Origin: Nitrospira sp.
Lineage (GTDB): Bacteria > Nitrospirota > Nitrospiria > Nitrospirales > Nitrospiraceae
Assembly: GCA_025934915.1 (NCBI GenBank)
Contig: JAICWG010000018.1
Location: 1 to 38,023 of the forward strand
Direction of reading: 5' to 3'
DNA: 38,023 nt
Part shown: one piece after another, positions 9,240-18,615 of the stretch
Layout of the letters: each line of letters opens with the position of its first letter
Numbering within the stretch: the stretch's first letter is position 1
Position numbers and translations under genes: made by a program
Notes under the pieces: generated by a model
Databases searched by the model: none
What the model was told of the DNA's origin: nothing
The model's input: only the letters and a program-made list of their open reading frames with translations

Positions 9240-10202
9240 ATGACACAGCCGGCAGATCAGAGGATCGACAGACCGTTCTTCAAACCCGTCGATCGTCGTG
9301 CCTTGCTTTTGCATGGAGCTCGCGGGATGCTTGGGTTGGCTTGGCTTCTGAGTTTTTGGGTAACTGGCGGCGTGGTCTCAACTCTAGAGGGATGTGTCCG
9401 CGCGCCGGGAACGGCGCGTGATCAATTCATCTATATCTCTGAGGAGAAAGAAATTGCGATGGGCATCGACGCCTATCGTGAGTTGCTCCGTAAGGCTCCG
9501 ATCAGTGACGATCCTGAGTTGAATGAGTTGGTCAACCGGGTCGGTAAGCGGATTGCCGCGGTGGCCAATAAGCCGGAGTACGAGTGGGAGTTCGCGATTA
9601 TTAGGGATGACCGTATGATCAACGCCTTCGCACTGCCGGGCGGCAAGGTGGCCGTCTTCACAGGGATCCTGAAGCTCACGAAGAACGAAGACGGTTTAGC
9701 GACCGTCATCGGGCATGAGGTGGCGCATGCGCTCCAACGCCATGGGGCGGAGCGGTATAGCCGAAGCATCCTTGAAACGATTGGGCAAGTCGGTGCGTTG
9801 GCAGCTGGAGCCGCTGTCGGACGCCCGGATGCGGCGATGGCTGCGATGAGTGCCTATGGAGTTGGAGTCTCCTTGCCGTTTGGGAGAAAGCAGGAATCCG
9901 AGGCCGACTACATCGGACTCAAATTGATGGCGCAGGCCGGCTATGATCCTCGAGAAGCCGTGCCCTTTTGGGAGCGGATGAGCGGGTGTCCTAGGCAGAT
10001 GATCGACAAGGTCTGTTTTCGGTCTCAGCATAATATTCCGGAGTTTTTGTCCACCCATCCTTCCGATGTGTCGCGTATCAACCAGATTGAAGCCTGGATA
10101 CCCGAGGCCTTGAAGTACTACCACGAAGCGCAGGGTGGTGAGCCGCCTACGCCGACTCCGTATCATCCGCTGATTGGGCCGCCAGATCTCCCATCCAGCT
10201 GA
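9240..10202 (+). CDS. M48-family zinc metallopeptidase, lipoprotein
   Basis: A 320-residue protein with HEVAHALQRHGAE (HExxH, about residues 160-172) and a downstream ESEADYIGLKLM glutamate motif (about 220), as in M48 peptidases such as LoiP/BepA. The N-terminus has RR (residues 18-19), a hydrophobic segment with WLLSFWVTGG, and LEGC as a possible lipobox (Cys about residue 52), so export to the periplasm and lipid anchoring are likely. The family does quality control of outer-membrane or membrane proteins. It ends 18 bases before carB. Confidence 0.88.
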   Translation: MTQPADQRIDRPFFKPVDRRALLLHGARGMLGLAWLLSFWVTGGVVSTLEGCVRAPGTARDQFIYISEEKEIAMGIDAYRELLRKAPISDDPELNELVNRVGKRIAAVANKPEYEWEFAIIRDDRMINAFALPGGKVAVFTGILKLTKNEDGLATVIGHEVAHALQRHGAERYSRSILETIGQVGALAAGAAVGRPDAAMAAMSAYGVGVSLPFGRKQESEADYIGLKLMAQAGYDPREAVPFWERMSGCPRQMIDKVCFRSQHNIPEFLSTHPSDVSRINQIEAWIPEALKYYHEAQGGEPPTPTPYHPLIGPPDLPSS

Positions 10203-10220
10203 TCCGACCATCACGACACG

Positions 10221-13200
10221 ATGCCAAAACGTACGGACATTCAGTCAATCCTCATGATCGGTTCGGGACCGATCGTCATCGGCCAAGCCTGTGAATTCGA
10301 TTATTCCGGCACACAGGCTTGCAAAGCGCTGAAAGCGGAGGGTTATAAAGTCATCCTCATCAACAGCAATCCGGCGACCATCATGACGGATCCAGAGATG
10401 GCTGATCGGACGTATGTCGAACCGATTACCGTAGATGTGGTTGAGAAGGTGATTGATCGGGAACGCCCGGATGCCTTGCTTCCGACCATGGGTGGGCAAA
10501 CGGCCCTCAATACCACCATGGGATTGGTGAAGCGAGGAGTCCTCGAAAAATACAGGGTTACTCTCATCGGGGCTTCAGCCGAGGCCATTCATAAAGCGGA
10601 GGACCGAGAAGCGTTCAAGCAGGCGATGCATCGAATCGATCTACGCGTGCCGAAGAGCGGTACGGCGCACACGCGACAGGAAGCACTGACCATTCTTGAC
10701 ACCGTCGGCTTCCCCGCAATCATTCGTCCGTCCTTCACCATGGGGGGAACCGGCGGGAACATCGCCTATAATCGTGAGGAATTCGAGGGGCTGATCGATT
10801 GGGCGCTGGCCATGAGTCCGGTCACTCAGGTGTTGATCGAAGAATCGGTCATTGGGTGGAAAGAGTACGAGTTGGAGGTCATGCGGGATCTGAAGGACAA
10901 CGTCGTCATCGTATGTCCGATTGAAAACTTCGATCCCATGGGCGTGCACACAGGAGACAGTATCACGGTCGCGCCGGCTATGACGTTGACCGACAAAGAA
11001 TACCAGCGGATGCGGGACGCAGCACTTCGTATCATCCGAGAGATCGGGGTCGATACGGGAGGGTCGAATATTCAGTTCGGCATCAACCCTGTCAATGGGG
11101 AGATGGTCGTCATTGAAATGAATCCTCGGGTATCTCGTAGCTCGGCGTTGGCGTCGAAGGCGACCGGTTTTCCGATCGCGAAGATCGCCGCCAAACTGGC
11201 CATTGGATACACCTTGGATGAGATCACCAACGACATCACCGGTGTCACGAAGGCATCGTTTGAACCGGCGATCGACTATGTCGTGGTCAAGATCCCCAGA
11301 TTTGCCTTTCAGAAGTTCAAGGGGGCCGATCCGACCTTGACCACGCAGATGAAGTCGGTCGGGGAAGTGATGGCGATCGGACGCACCTTCAAGGAGTCTC
11401 TGCAGAAGGCCATTCGCTCTCTGGAGTTGGAACTGAATGGGTTGGCGTCCCGGTTTGGACTTGATCGAGGTGTTCCAGTCGAGTTTAACCGGCCGGAAGC
11501 GATCGAGAAACTCAGCCGGGTGCTCCGGACACCGTTACCGGAACGACTGTGGTACGTGGCCGATGCCATGCGTCTGGGATTCACGGACGAGGAACTGTTT
11601 GCAACGACAAAAATAGATCCCTGGTTTTTAGAACAAGTCAGACAGCTGGTGGATTTCGAACGACTGCTTGCCGGTCATGCTGCCGACCCGGCAGCCGTCT
11701 TGAGCAGCGAGTTGCTCTGGGACGCGAAAAAACTGGGATTTTCAGATGATCGGATCGCACAATTGCTTGGATGTGAGGCGACAGCGGTCCAGAAAGCGCG
11801 TACGCAACAAGAGGCACGAGGAGTCACCTATAAACGGGTCGATACCTGTGCTGCGGAGTTCGAGGCACAGACGCCCTATCTCTATTCCACGTACGGCATG
11901 GAGTGCGAAGCTAGGCCGTCGGATCGACAAAAGGTCGTGATTCTCGGCGGTGGGCCCAATCGGATCGGACAAGGGATTGAGTTCGACTATTGCTGTGTCC
12001 ATGCGGCGATGGCGCTTCGAGAAGAAACGATCGATACGATCATGGTGAACTGCAACCCGGAGACTGTGAGCACGGATTACGATACATCGGATCGGCTGTA
12101 CTTCGAGCCGCTTACGCATGAAGACGTCCTCAACATCGTCCATCGGGAGCAGCCGATCGGAGTGGTCTTACAGTTCGGAGGACAGACGCCCTTGAAACTA
12201 GCGCTTCCTCTCTCGAAAGCCGGTGTGAGGATTCTTGGCACCAGTCCCGATGCCATCGATTTGGCGGAAGACAGAGAACGGTTTCGCGATCTCCTCAATA
12301 GGTTGGGCTTAAGGCAGGCGGAAAGTGGAATTGCTCGATCCATCGAGGAAGCGGTGCAGATCGCCGGACGGATCAGCTATCCGGTCATGGTTCGTCCATC
12401 CTACGTGTTGGGCGGACGTTCGATGCAGATCGTGTATGACGAAGCCGGCTTGCTGGAATACATGCACTCAGCGGTCAAGGCGTCGCCCAATCATCCGGTG
12501 TTGATCGATAAGTACCTTGCCGATGCCATCGAAGTCGATGCCGACGCGATTTCGGACGGCGAAACCGTGGTGGTGGCGGGGATTATGGAGCATATCGAAG
12601 AAGCCGGGGTTCATTCCGGCGATTCAGCCTGTTCGCTGCCTCCGTATACGTTGGACAAGCCCATTGTGCGCGACATCGAGCGGCAAATGCGTTTGCTGGC
12701 GCTGGAACTCGGCGTCGTCGGGCTTATGAATGCACAGTTTGCGGTCAAAGGCCGGACCAGCTATGTGCTTGAAGTCAACCCTCGCGGGTCTCGAACCGTA
12801 CCGTTCGTGAGCAAAGCGATCGGCGTACCGCTCGCCAAGTTGGCGATGAAGGTGATGATGGGAAGAACCCTCAAGGAACTAAGCTTTACGGATGCTCCGA
12901 TGCCGGCACACTTCTCGGTCAAAGAAGCGGTCTTTCCGTTCAATAAATTCCCCGGGGTCGATGTGCTGCTGGGGCCTGAAATGAAATCGACCGGAGAGGT
13001 GATGGGTATTGATGGAGATTTCGGATGGGCGTTCGCAAAGTCCCAAGCAGGAGCCGGAGCAGTCCTCCCGACATCGGGGACTGCCTTTGTGAGCGTGAAG
13101 CAATCCGATCGTCCGGTCGCGTTGGATCTCTCGAAGCGGTTGTGTACGCTCGGGTTTCAGATTCACGCGACCAGCGGAACAGCCGGTTATCTGAGAGAAC

Positions 13201-13472
13201 ACGGGGTTCACGTGAGTACAGTCAATAAAGTGAAAGAAGGACGGCCGCATATTGTCGACCATATCAAGAATGGAGCAGTGGCGCTCGTCATCAACACAGT
13301 GCGGACTGCCTCTGCTCACGTGGATTCATTGTCCATCAGGCGGGAAGCTCTCCAGCGAGGCGTTCCGTATTTCACGACCATGAGAGGCGCCCATGCGGCG
13401 GTGATGGGAATCGAGGCGACCCTGAAAAAAGACCTATCGATCCGCACATTGCAGGAGTATCATCGGCCATAA
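10221..13472 (+). CDS. carB: Carbamoyl-phosphate synthase large subunit
   Basis: A 1083-residue protein that makes carbamoyl phosphate from bicarbonate, ammonia and two ATP. Two homologous ATP-grasp halves are clear: [20 protein letters not shown] near residue 13, and [19 protein letters not shown] near residue 576. Each half has its metal-binding NPR motif ([10 protein letters not shown] near 298, [11 protein letters not shown] near 852). The C-terminal 140 residues form the MGS-like allosteric domain. ATG start. Length is normal for the family, and it is separated from carA by two protease genes. Confidence 0.98.
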   Translation: MPKRTDIQSILMIGSGPIVIGQACEFDYSGTQACKALKAEGYKVILINSNPATIMTDPEMADRTYVEPITVDVVEKVIDRERPDALLPTMGGQTALNTTMGLVKRGVLEKYRVTLIGASAEAIHKAEDREAFKQAMHRIDLRVPKSGTAHTRQEALTILDTVGFPAIIRPSFTMGGTGGNIAYNREEFEGLIDWALAMSPVTQVLIEESVIGWKEYELEVMRDLKDNVVIVCPIENFDPMGVHTGDSITVAPAMTLTDKEYQRMRDAALRIIREIGVDTGGSNIQFGINPVNGEMVVIEMNPRVSRSSALASKATGFPIAKIAAKLAIGYTLDEITNDITGVTKASFEPAIDYVVVKIPRFAFQKFKGADPTLTTQMKSVGEVMAIGRTFKESLQKAIRSLELELNGLASRFGLDRGVPVEFNRPEAIEKLSRVLRTPLPERLWYVADAMRLGFTDEELFATTKIDPWFLEQVRQLVDFERLLAGHAADPAAVLSSELLWDAKKLGFSDDRIAQLLGCEATAVQKARTQQEARGVTYKRVDTCAAEFEAQTPYLYSTYGMECEARPSDRQKVVILGGGPNRIGQGIEFDYCCVHAAMALREETIDTIMVNCNPETVSTDYDTSDRLYFEPLTHEDVLNIVHREQPIGVVLQFGGQTPLKLALPLSKAGVRILGTSPDAIDLAEDRERFRDLLNRLGLRQAESGIARSIEEAVQIAGRISYPVMVRPSYVLGGRSMQIVYDEAGLLEYMHSAVKASPNHPVLIDKYLADAIEVDADAISDGETVVVAGIMEHIEEAGVHSGDSACSLPPYTLDKPIVRDIERQMRLLALELGVVGLMNAQFAVKGRTSYVLEVNPRGSRTVPFVSKAIGVPLAKLAMKVMMGRTLKELSFTDAPMPAHFSVKEAVFPFNKFPGVDVLLGPEMKSTGEVMGIDGDFGWAFAKSQAGAGAVLPTSGTAFVSVKQSDRPVALDLSKRLCTLGFQIHATSGTAGYLREHGVHVSTVNKVKEGRPHIVDHIKNGAVALVINTVRTASAHVDSLSIRREALQRGVPYFTTMRGAHAAVMGIEATLKKDLSIRTLQEYHRP

Positions 13473-13488
13473 ATTAGAGGATGCTGAA

Positions 13489-13602
13489 AAAGCTCTTCCA
13501 GCAAGGCCGCAACAAGCGAAAGGCTGAGGCGTAATTTTTCTCACCCACCCGCTCCGAGCTGCTGTGGCAGCTCTTGCCCGGTGGTACGTTGAAGCTTGAG
13601 CG
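13489..13602. repeat. Intergenic repeat-like element with hairpin
   Basis: Between carB and greA is a stretch starting GGATGCTGAAAAAGCTC and ending near CGTTGAAGCTTGAGCGATGC. It encloses a 7-bp hairpin GAGCTGC-TGTG-GCAGCTC at 13556-13573. I recall similar GGATGCTGAAAAAG...GAGCGATG intergenic elements as common in Nitrospira genomes, but only one copy is in this window, so the call rests on memory and layout. Confidence 0.4.
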
Positions 13603-13664
13603 ATGCCAGAATGCAGCTGGACGACTTTTACAGTATACTCCAACCGTTCAGGAGCAACCGGAGT

Positions 13665-14141
13665 ATGCCGACCCCGATTACGAAGAAAGGCTATGATGCG
13701 TTAAAAGCGGAATTGGATCGTTTGCGCAAGATTGAGCGGCCGAAAGTGATCGAAGCGATCGCGGAGGCTAGGGCACATGGCGATCTCAGCGAGAACGCCG
13801 AATACGACGCCGCTAAAGAGCGCCAGGGATTTATTGAGTCACGTCTCTCCGAACTTGAGACGAAACTCGCAGATGCTCGTGTGGTGGAAACAGTGGGACG
13901 TACGACGGAGACGGTTGTCTTCGGCGCGACCGTGTTGGTTGTCGAGCAGGAATCTCAAGCGAGGAAACAATATACTTTGGTGGGCCAGGACGAGGCCGAC
14001 ATGAAGTTCAATAAAATCTCCGTACAGTCCCCAGTCGGTCGCGCGCTTATTGGTAAGCGTGTCGGAGATTTCGTGGAAGTGAAGACTCCCGTAAAGATGG
14101 TTGAGTACGAGGTTATGGAGATCAAATTCGAGGAATGCTGA
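13665..14141 (+). CDS. greA: Transcription elongation factor GreA
   Basis: A 158-residue protein that rescues backtracked RNA polymerase by stimulating transcript cleavage. The N-terminal coiled coil contains ARAHGDLSENAEYDAAKERQ (about residues 37-56), with the acidic tip residues (Asp and Glu) that reach the active site. The C-terminal FKBP-like domain has SPVGRALIGKRVGD. ATG 13665 gives the family-standard start (MPTPITKKGYDALKAEL), with CAGGAG about 10 bases upstream. TATACT at 13634-13639 could be a -10 box of its own promoter, but no good -35 is seen. Confidence 0.96.
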   Translation: MPTPITKKGYDALKAELDRLRKIERPKVIEAIAEARAHGDLSENAEYDAAKERQGFIESRLSELETKLADARVVETVGRTTETVVFGATVLVVEQESQARKQYTLVGQDEADMKFNKISVQSPVGRALIGKRVGDFVEVKTPVKMVEYEVMEIKFEEC

Positions 14142-14142
14142 C

Positions 14143-14940
14143 GTGCCCGATGCACGCCCCCTTATCACGCTGCTGACGGATTTCGGCGAGCGTGATTGTT
14201 TTGTGGCAAGCATGAAGGGGGTGATTCTGTCGATCAATTCATCCGTCGCCATTGTCGATCTCTCACATCAAATTGCCTCTCATCAGATCCAAGAAGCCGG
14301 GTACTTCTTGAAGTCCTGCTATCGCTATTTTCCGGAAAAGACCATTCATGTCGCCGTTGTCGATCCCGGAGTTGGGACGGAACGCCGAGCGTTGCTTGTT
14401 TCTGCAGCCGGCTCGTTCTTTGTCGGTCCGGACAATGGGTTGTTTACCGAAGTGCTGGAGCAAGAGGTCGGGGCGAAGGTATGGCAGATCAATAGCCTGC
14501 AGTATCGTTTGGAAACGGTCGGATCGACCTTCGACGGTCGGGATGTGTTCGCGCCGGCTGCCGCGTGGTTGAGCAAAGGTGTCCCACCGTCGTGTTTTGG
14601 GCCGGTGGTCCATGATCCGATTCGACGTTCTGTGGCGATCCCGGTCTGGCATGAGGAATTACTGATCGGGAAAATTATCTCCGTCGATCGATTTGGGAAT
14701 CTCATTTCCAATATCACGGCGCGGCAGGTTCGGGAATTCCGAGCCGCAATGGGGCAATCTGTAGAGATCCATATCGGTACGTACGTCATTAACGAATTGG
14801 TCGGAAGCTACAGCCACGGGAGTCGTCAGACCCCATCTGCATTGATCAACAGCAGCGGAAACTTGGAAATCTTTCTCCAGGAAGAAAGCGCAGCCCAAAA
14901 CCTGCAAGTCGGCGTTGGCGAAGAGGTGCATCTCTGTTGA
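14143..14940 (+). CDS. SAM hydrolase / SAM hydroxide adenosyltransferase (DUF62)
   Basis: A protein of 265 residues from GTG 14143, one base after the greA stop. The family splits S-adenosylmethionine into adenosine and methionine using water as nucleophile, a relative of fluorinase and chlorinase. Family motifs are present: TLLTDFGERDCFV (residues 9-21), DPGVGTERR, GPDNGLF, FDGRDVFAPAA and DRFGNLISNI. The Asp-Arg-His triad of SAM hydrolases sits in the first and middle motifs. The tight link to greA suggests co-transcription with the end of the pyr operon. Confidence 0.92.
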   Translation: MPDARPLITLLTDFGERDCFVASMKGVILSINSSVAIVDLSHQIASHQIQEAGYFLKSCYRYFPEKTIHVAVVDPGVGTERRALLVSAAGSFFVGPDNGLFTEVLEQEVGAKVWQINSLQYRLETVGSTFDGRDVFAPAAAWLSKGVPPSCFGPVVHDPIRRSVAIPVWHEELLIGKIISVDRFGNLISNITARQVREFRAAMGQSVEIHIGTYVINELVGSYSHGSRQTPSALINSSGNLEIFLQEESAAQNLQVGVGEEVHLC

Positions 14941-15028
14941 AGGAAGGTAGCCTCAGGCTGGTACACACCCGTCGATTTCAGCGCATCACGAGTGAGCCTC
15001 ACGCACATGAAGAAATGCCGAAGGATTC

Positions 15029-16228
15029 TCAGCCTATCGCTCTGTCGATCTGATCGCAGACATAGTTTGCGAAGGGGAGCGAACAGGTAAAGGCGGGAGA
15101 CACGGCGTTGAGCACGTGCATGGAGCGGTTGTCGCCTTCCAAGACGAAATCCATCTCAAGCTTTCGTTTCGTGATGTCGAGCAGTTGGGCTCTGATTCCG
15201 GGACGCCCCCATGTTTGGTAGTGACGTTCAGCCACGCCCTCGGCGAGTACGGAGGCAAGCGAGACCATCTTGCTCCGTGAGTATTTTGCGATCTCCTCCA
15301 TCGTCAAGCGCCGGAAATCGAACCCAGCCCCGGTCAGTAGCCCGAGTCCTCGGCTCGCGACTTCGGCAAGTTCACGGAAGTTGAAGTTGCCGAGCCCCTG
15401 ATAGTTTTCGCGCCACAAAGCCGGAATGGCTGTTGGACCGATCTTAGCCTTTCCGTCTGCCGTGATCGTAAAGTGGACACCCAGGAACGGGTTCCTGAGA
15501 TCTGGAACGGGATAAATATTGGTGCGGATCGCACCAGGAGGTTCATCGGAATAGAGATAGAGGCCCTTAAACGGCAGGATGCGATACTTTTCTGAGAATC
15601 CATAATCCAAGGCGACTTTGTCGGCATACAGACCTGCGGCGTTGACGACGTATCCGGTTTCGATGCTGTCCTGGTTCGTCCGAACCTTTTCGTTGTTTCG
15701 TCCCCGATAGGCCGTGCCGCATTGGATTCGAATACCTTCATGGAGTGCATCTTGCTGCATCGCGTGGACGACCTGGAGCGGACTGACCGTCGAAGTGCGT
15801 GGAGAAAAGAGTGCCCGTTGGTATGTTTTGACACGCGGTTCTATGGATTTAGCTTCCGCTTCCGTGAGAGCCTGGAGCTCAATGCCGTTGAGTTGTCCGC
15901 GACGGAATAGCTCATCAAGCGAGGGCAAATCCGCCGCATCCTTTGCGACAACGAGCTTACCGCATTTATTGAGAGGGATTCGCTTCTCCTCACAATAGGC
16001 GGTGAGCCGCTCATTTCCGAGGCGGGTAAACTTCGCTTTGAGGCTGTCCGGCGAGTAATAGAACCCTGCGTGGAGCACTCCGCTATTGCGCCCGCTGGCA
16101 TGGGCTCCACAGGAAGGTTCTTTTTCAATCAACAATACCTGGGCATCCGTCCGACGTCTTCGGAGTTCACGGGCGATGCTGAGCCCGATCACCCCACCCC
16201 CAATAACAAGAAAGTCACAGGTCTGCAT
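15029..16228 (-). CDS. lhgO: L-2-hydroxyglutarate oxidase-type FAD oxidoreductase
   Basis: A 399-residue member of the DAO/GlpD-like FAD family. The N-terminal FAD-binding GxGxxG reads VIGGGVIGLSIARELRRR (residues 8-25), and HASGRNSGVLHAGFYYSPDS (about 43-62) is the signature of LhgO and close relatives, which oxidise L-2-hydroxyglutarate to 2-oxoglutarate and pass electrons to the membrane. Length fits. It converges on the SAM hydrolase gene (88 bases apart). The start region adjoins the truncated RAYT gene, so its native promoter may have been replaced. Confidence 0.85.
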   Translation of the reverse strand: MQTCDFLVIGGGVIGLSIARELRRRRTDAQVLLIEKEPSCGAHASGRNSGVLHAGFYYSPDSLKAKFTRLGNERLTAYCEEKRIPLNKCGKLVVAKDAADLPSLDELFRRGQLNGIELQALTEAEAKSIEPRVKTYQRALFSPRTSTVSPLQVVHAMQQDALHEGIRIQCGTAYRGRNNEKVRTNQDSIETGYVVNAAGLYADKVALDYGFSEKYRILPFKGLYLYSDEPPGAIRTNIYPVPDLRNPFLGVHFTITADGKAKIGPTAIPALWRENYQGLGNFNFRELAEVASRGLGLLTGAGFDFRRLTMEEIAKYSRSKMVSLASVLAEGVAERHYQTWGRPGIRAQLLDITKRKLEMDFVLEGDNRSMHVLNAVSPAFTCSLPFANYVCDQIDRAIG

Positions 16229-16325
16229 GTGGTTCGGTGTTTCTCCTGGTGGGTTCGTGAATTATCACGACATGACGGGCCACGGCGACGGTGGACCAAT
16301 ACCGTCGGCCATGAGGCGACGATAG

Positions 16326-16602
16326 GCGCCGATTGAACCATTGCGCATAGCTCCCATTGAGTCGCTGTATCCCGCGACTCAGATTCGTCTTCGGCGTCTC
16401 GATCAAGAGGTGGTAGTGATTGCCCATTAAACAATCAAACAATGCGCAGAGCAACGCTGGCGTTGTTGGAGAATCTCATGCCCAAGAGGGTTAAGAACCA
16501 GCGGTAATCCGCCTCGTCGAGGAAAATGCGCCGCTGCGCATTCCCACGAACAGTGATGTAGGAGAGGGCCCGCGGATAGTTCAGGCGAAGCCGGCGAGCC
16601 AT
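16326..16602 (-). pseudogene. REP-associated tyrosine transposase (RAYT), frameshifted and truncated
   Basis: From ATG 16602 the minus strand reads 55 residues typical of the RAYT N-terminus (RLRLNYPRALSYITVRGNAQ, then RRIFLDEADYRWFLTLL) before TGA at 16435. A shifted frame continues with CLMGNHYHLLIETPK and LSRGIQRLNGSYAQWFNRR, the HUH-like His motif and following helix of Y1-transposases. After FNRR the similarity stops, and the remainder up to lhgO is not recognisable. The catalytic Tyr region is therefore missing. One frameshift near 16440-16460 plus a 3' deletion inactivate it. Confidence 0.85.
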
Positions 16603-16675
16603 CAGGTGAAAGGGTAGGGAATCGCAGGTGAAAAGTCAAGCAATGACCCCACGATCAGGCTCACGATCACTCTAG

Positions 16676-17116
16676 CTAGACAGCACGCTCGCGCTCGTTT
16701 TGCAAAGCTGCGGCCTCTTTCAGTTCCCCGGCGGCGCTATGTGCGTAAACCAGTTCGCCGCCTAGTCAGCCGGACACACCTAGCATGGCAATACCGACGA
16801 CCGACAGGATGACAGGCAGAGCGGCGCCTGGCTCACTGTTCATCTGTAACCACAGATTGATCGCGAACAGCACGACGGTGGAGAGGTTGATCAGCATATG
16901 TCAACGGCCGATTCTCTGGATAGCGGGAACAGTGGTCGTCCGGTAATCGAGGTATCCGGGGACCGCGGCCGCGAGGGCGCCAAGCAGTCCTCCGACCATC
17001 GTATAAAAAACCATCTCGTTCTACACGACGCCTCCCCCGCTCATCACGTAAATCAGATCCCACACCAATGAAAAAATCCACAGCGCGATCGGAAAGGGAA
17101 CCACCATGGGACCCAT
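16676..17116 (-). pseudogene. DUF2231-like membrane protein with three in-frame stops
   Basis: An ATG at 17116 follows AAAGGAG at a good distance, and one uninterrupted frame of 146 codons ends at TAG 16676-16678. It would give four membrane helices: PFPIALWIFSLVWDLIYV, MVGGLLGALAAAVPGYLDY, HMLINLSTVVLFAINLWL and LPVILSVVGIAMLGVSG. LGGELVYAH then follows, as in DUF2231 proteins. Stops interrupt it at codon 32 (TAG, 17021-17023), codon 72 (TGA, 16901-16903) and codon 117 (TGA, 16766-16768). In each place relatives are expected to have Trp (as in the WLGGE motif). There is no frameshift. Function of the family is unknown. Confidence 0.75.
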
Positions 17117-17331
17117 GGGTACTCCTTTCGATTAATAAAAGGCTATACGCAGTTAACCAGATCGTTGTCTCGTCACTGCACGAGCGCACGGAAATGTCGC
17201 ATCAATATACTCGATACTCGACGTAATTATGACCTCATTATGTAACCGGACGAGCCGAGATCTAGGGGAGTCCCTCATAGGTACGCCGTGACCGGCGTGC
17301 TACAGATAATCATCTCCTGAAGATATACCCC
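17117..17331. other. Leader region before egtB
   Basis: No gene is seen. A small hairpin ACGCCG-TGAC-CGGCGT lies at 17283-17298, about 34 bases before the egtB ATG. No convincing promoter boxes were found, although the stretch is locally AT-rich around 17205-17245. Confidence 0.35.
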
Positions 17332-18615
17332 ATGAAGGCCAACGCCACACCGCCTGGTAAGAACTGCGTATGTGCCGCACTGTTGAAAGCCAGGTACTCG
17401 ATGGATGCCGTCTTTGCTTCCGTGCCGTCCAATGCGTGGTTCGATCGTCCCGTGCCGGAACGGCATCGCCTCGTGTTTTATGTCGGCCATGTGGAGGCCT
17501 TCGATTGGAATCTGATCCGATCCGAGCTCCATCTTCAGAGTTTCCATCCCACCTTCGACCGCCTGTTCGCCTTCGGCATCGATCCGAAGGCTGGCCAGCT
17601 CCCCGACGACACTCCATCGGACTGGCCCTCAATCAAGGAAATCTCGGACTATACCGCCATGGTGCGCCGACGGATCGATGAAGTTGCGCAGCACATTCCA
17701 CCGGTGGTCTTGCACATCTCGCTGGAGCACCGACTCATGCATGTGGAAACATTCACCTACTTGCTTCACAATCTTCCTGCCCCGATCTGTACGCCTCCCG
17801 ATCAGGCTGCGGCACCGATATCATTTTCCTGTAAGATGAACACGGATGACGCGATTCTTCCGATTCCATCCGGCACTGCTACCCTTGGCCGCCATCGTGG
17901 ACCAGAGAATGCGCCGGGCCATGGTTGTGATGGGTTTGGCTGGGACAATGAATTCGACGCCCACACGGTTTTTGTCCCGTCGTTCGGTATCAACCAATAT
18001 AAAGTCACGAATAGGCGCTATCTCGCCTTCGTCGAGGCCGGCGCGGCGCCTCCGCATTTTTGGAGACGTCGGGACAGGGCTTGGTATTGGCGCACGCTGG
18101 GAGCGGAAATTCCGCTCCCATTGAACTGGCCGGTCTATGTGACGCACGAGGAAGCGACAGCCTATGCCGATTGGTCTGGACAGGCATTGCCCTCGGAAGC
18201 TCAATTTCACCGCGCCGCTTACGGTACGGCCACAGGTGAGGAGCGCGCCTATCCCTGGGGTAATGGTCCACCGACGTCCGATCGAGGGAACTTTGATTGT
18301 CATTGGCGGGATCCTGTGGACGTTGCATCCACTCCACTGGGAGATAGTGCGTTCGGAGTCGCACAATTGGTGGGCAACGGCTGGGAATGGACCTCCACGG
18401 TCTTTGCGCCTTTTCCCGGTTTTCGCCCCTATGCGTGCTATCCGGGATACTCAACGACATTCTTCGACGCCGATCACTATGTACTAAAAGGCGGCTCGCC
18501 AATCACGGCAGCCCCGCTGCTTCGTCGTTCGTTTCGCAACTGGTTTCGGAGGACCTATCCTTATGTCTACGCCACCTTTCGATGTGTTGAACGCGGATGC
18601 AGTCCCACGGACTGA
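17332..18615 (+). CDS. egtB: Ergothioneine biosynthesis protein EgtB (hercynine oxygenase type)
   Basis: A 427-residue protein with an N-terminal DinB-like domain and a C-terminal formylglycine-generating/sulfatase-modifying domain. The non-haem iron ligands can be placed at His53 (YVGHVEAFDW) and in HRLMHVE (His133, His137), spaced like His51/134/138 of the mycobacterial enzyme. The C-terminal domain has NQYKVTNRRYLAFVEAG, the FGE-type RAYPWGN, and GNGWEWTSTVF. EgtB couples hercynine with a thiol (gamma-glutamylcysteine or cysteine) and O2 to a sulfoxide. Its neighbour egtD, which makes hercynine, supports the assignment over OvoA or SenA. It overlaps egtD by 53 bases. EgtA, EgtC and EgtE are not in the window. 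Confidence 0.85.
   Translation: MKANATPPGKNCVCAALLKARYSMDAVFASVPSNAWFDRPVPERHRLVFYVGHVEAFDWNLIRSELHLQSFHPTFDRLFAFGIDPKAGQLPDDTPSDWPSIKEISDYTAMVRRRIDEVAQHIPPVVLHISLEHRLMHVETFTYLLHNLPAPICTPPDQAAAPISFSCKMNTDDAILPIPSGTATLGRHRGPENAPGHGCDGFGWDNEFDAHTVFVPSFGINQYKVTNRRYLAFVEAGAAPPHFWRRRDRAWYWRTLGAEIPLPLNWPVYVTHEEATAYADWSGQALPSEAQFHRAAYGTATGEERAYPWGNGPPTSDRGNFDCHWRDPVDVASTPLGDSAFGVAQLVGNGWEWTSTVFAPFPGFRPYACYPGYSTTFFDADHYVLKGGSPITAAPLLRRSFRNWFRRTYPYVYATFRCVERGCSPTD

Noticed and set aside
14941-15028. Possible bidirectional terminator between the SAM hydrolase and lhgO
   Set aside because: Only very short stems (such as GTGAG-C-CTCAC) and no T-runs were found.
16766-17023. Stop-codon recoding (TGA as Trp) to rescue the DUF2231-like gene
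   Set aside because: One of the three stops is TAG, and all neighbouring genes use TGA as a true stop, so a general code change is excluded.
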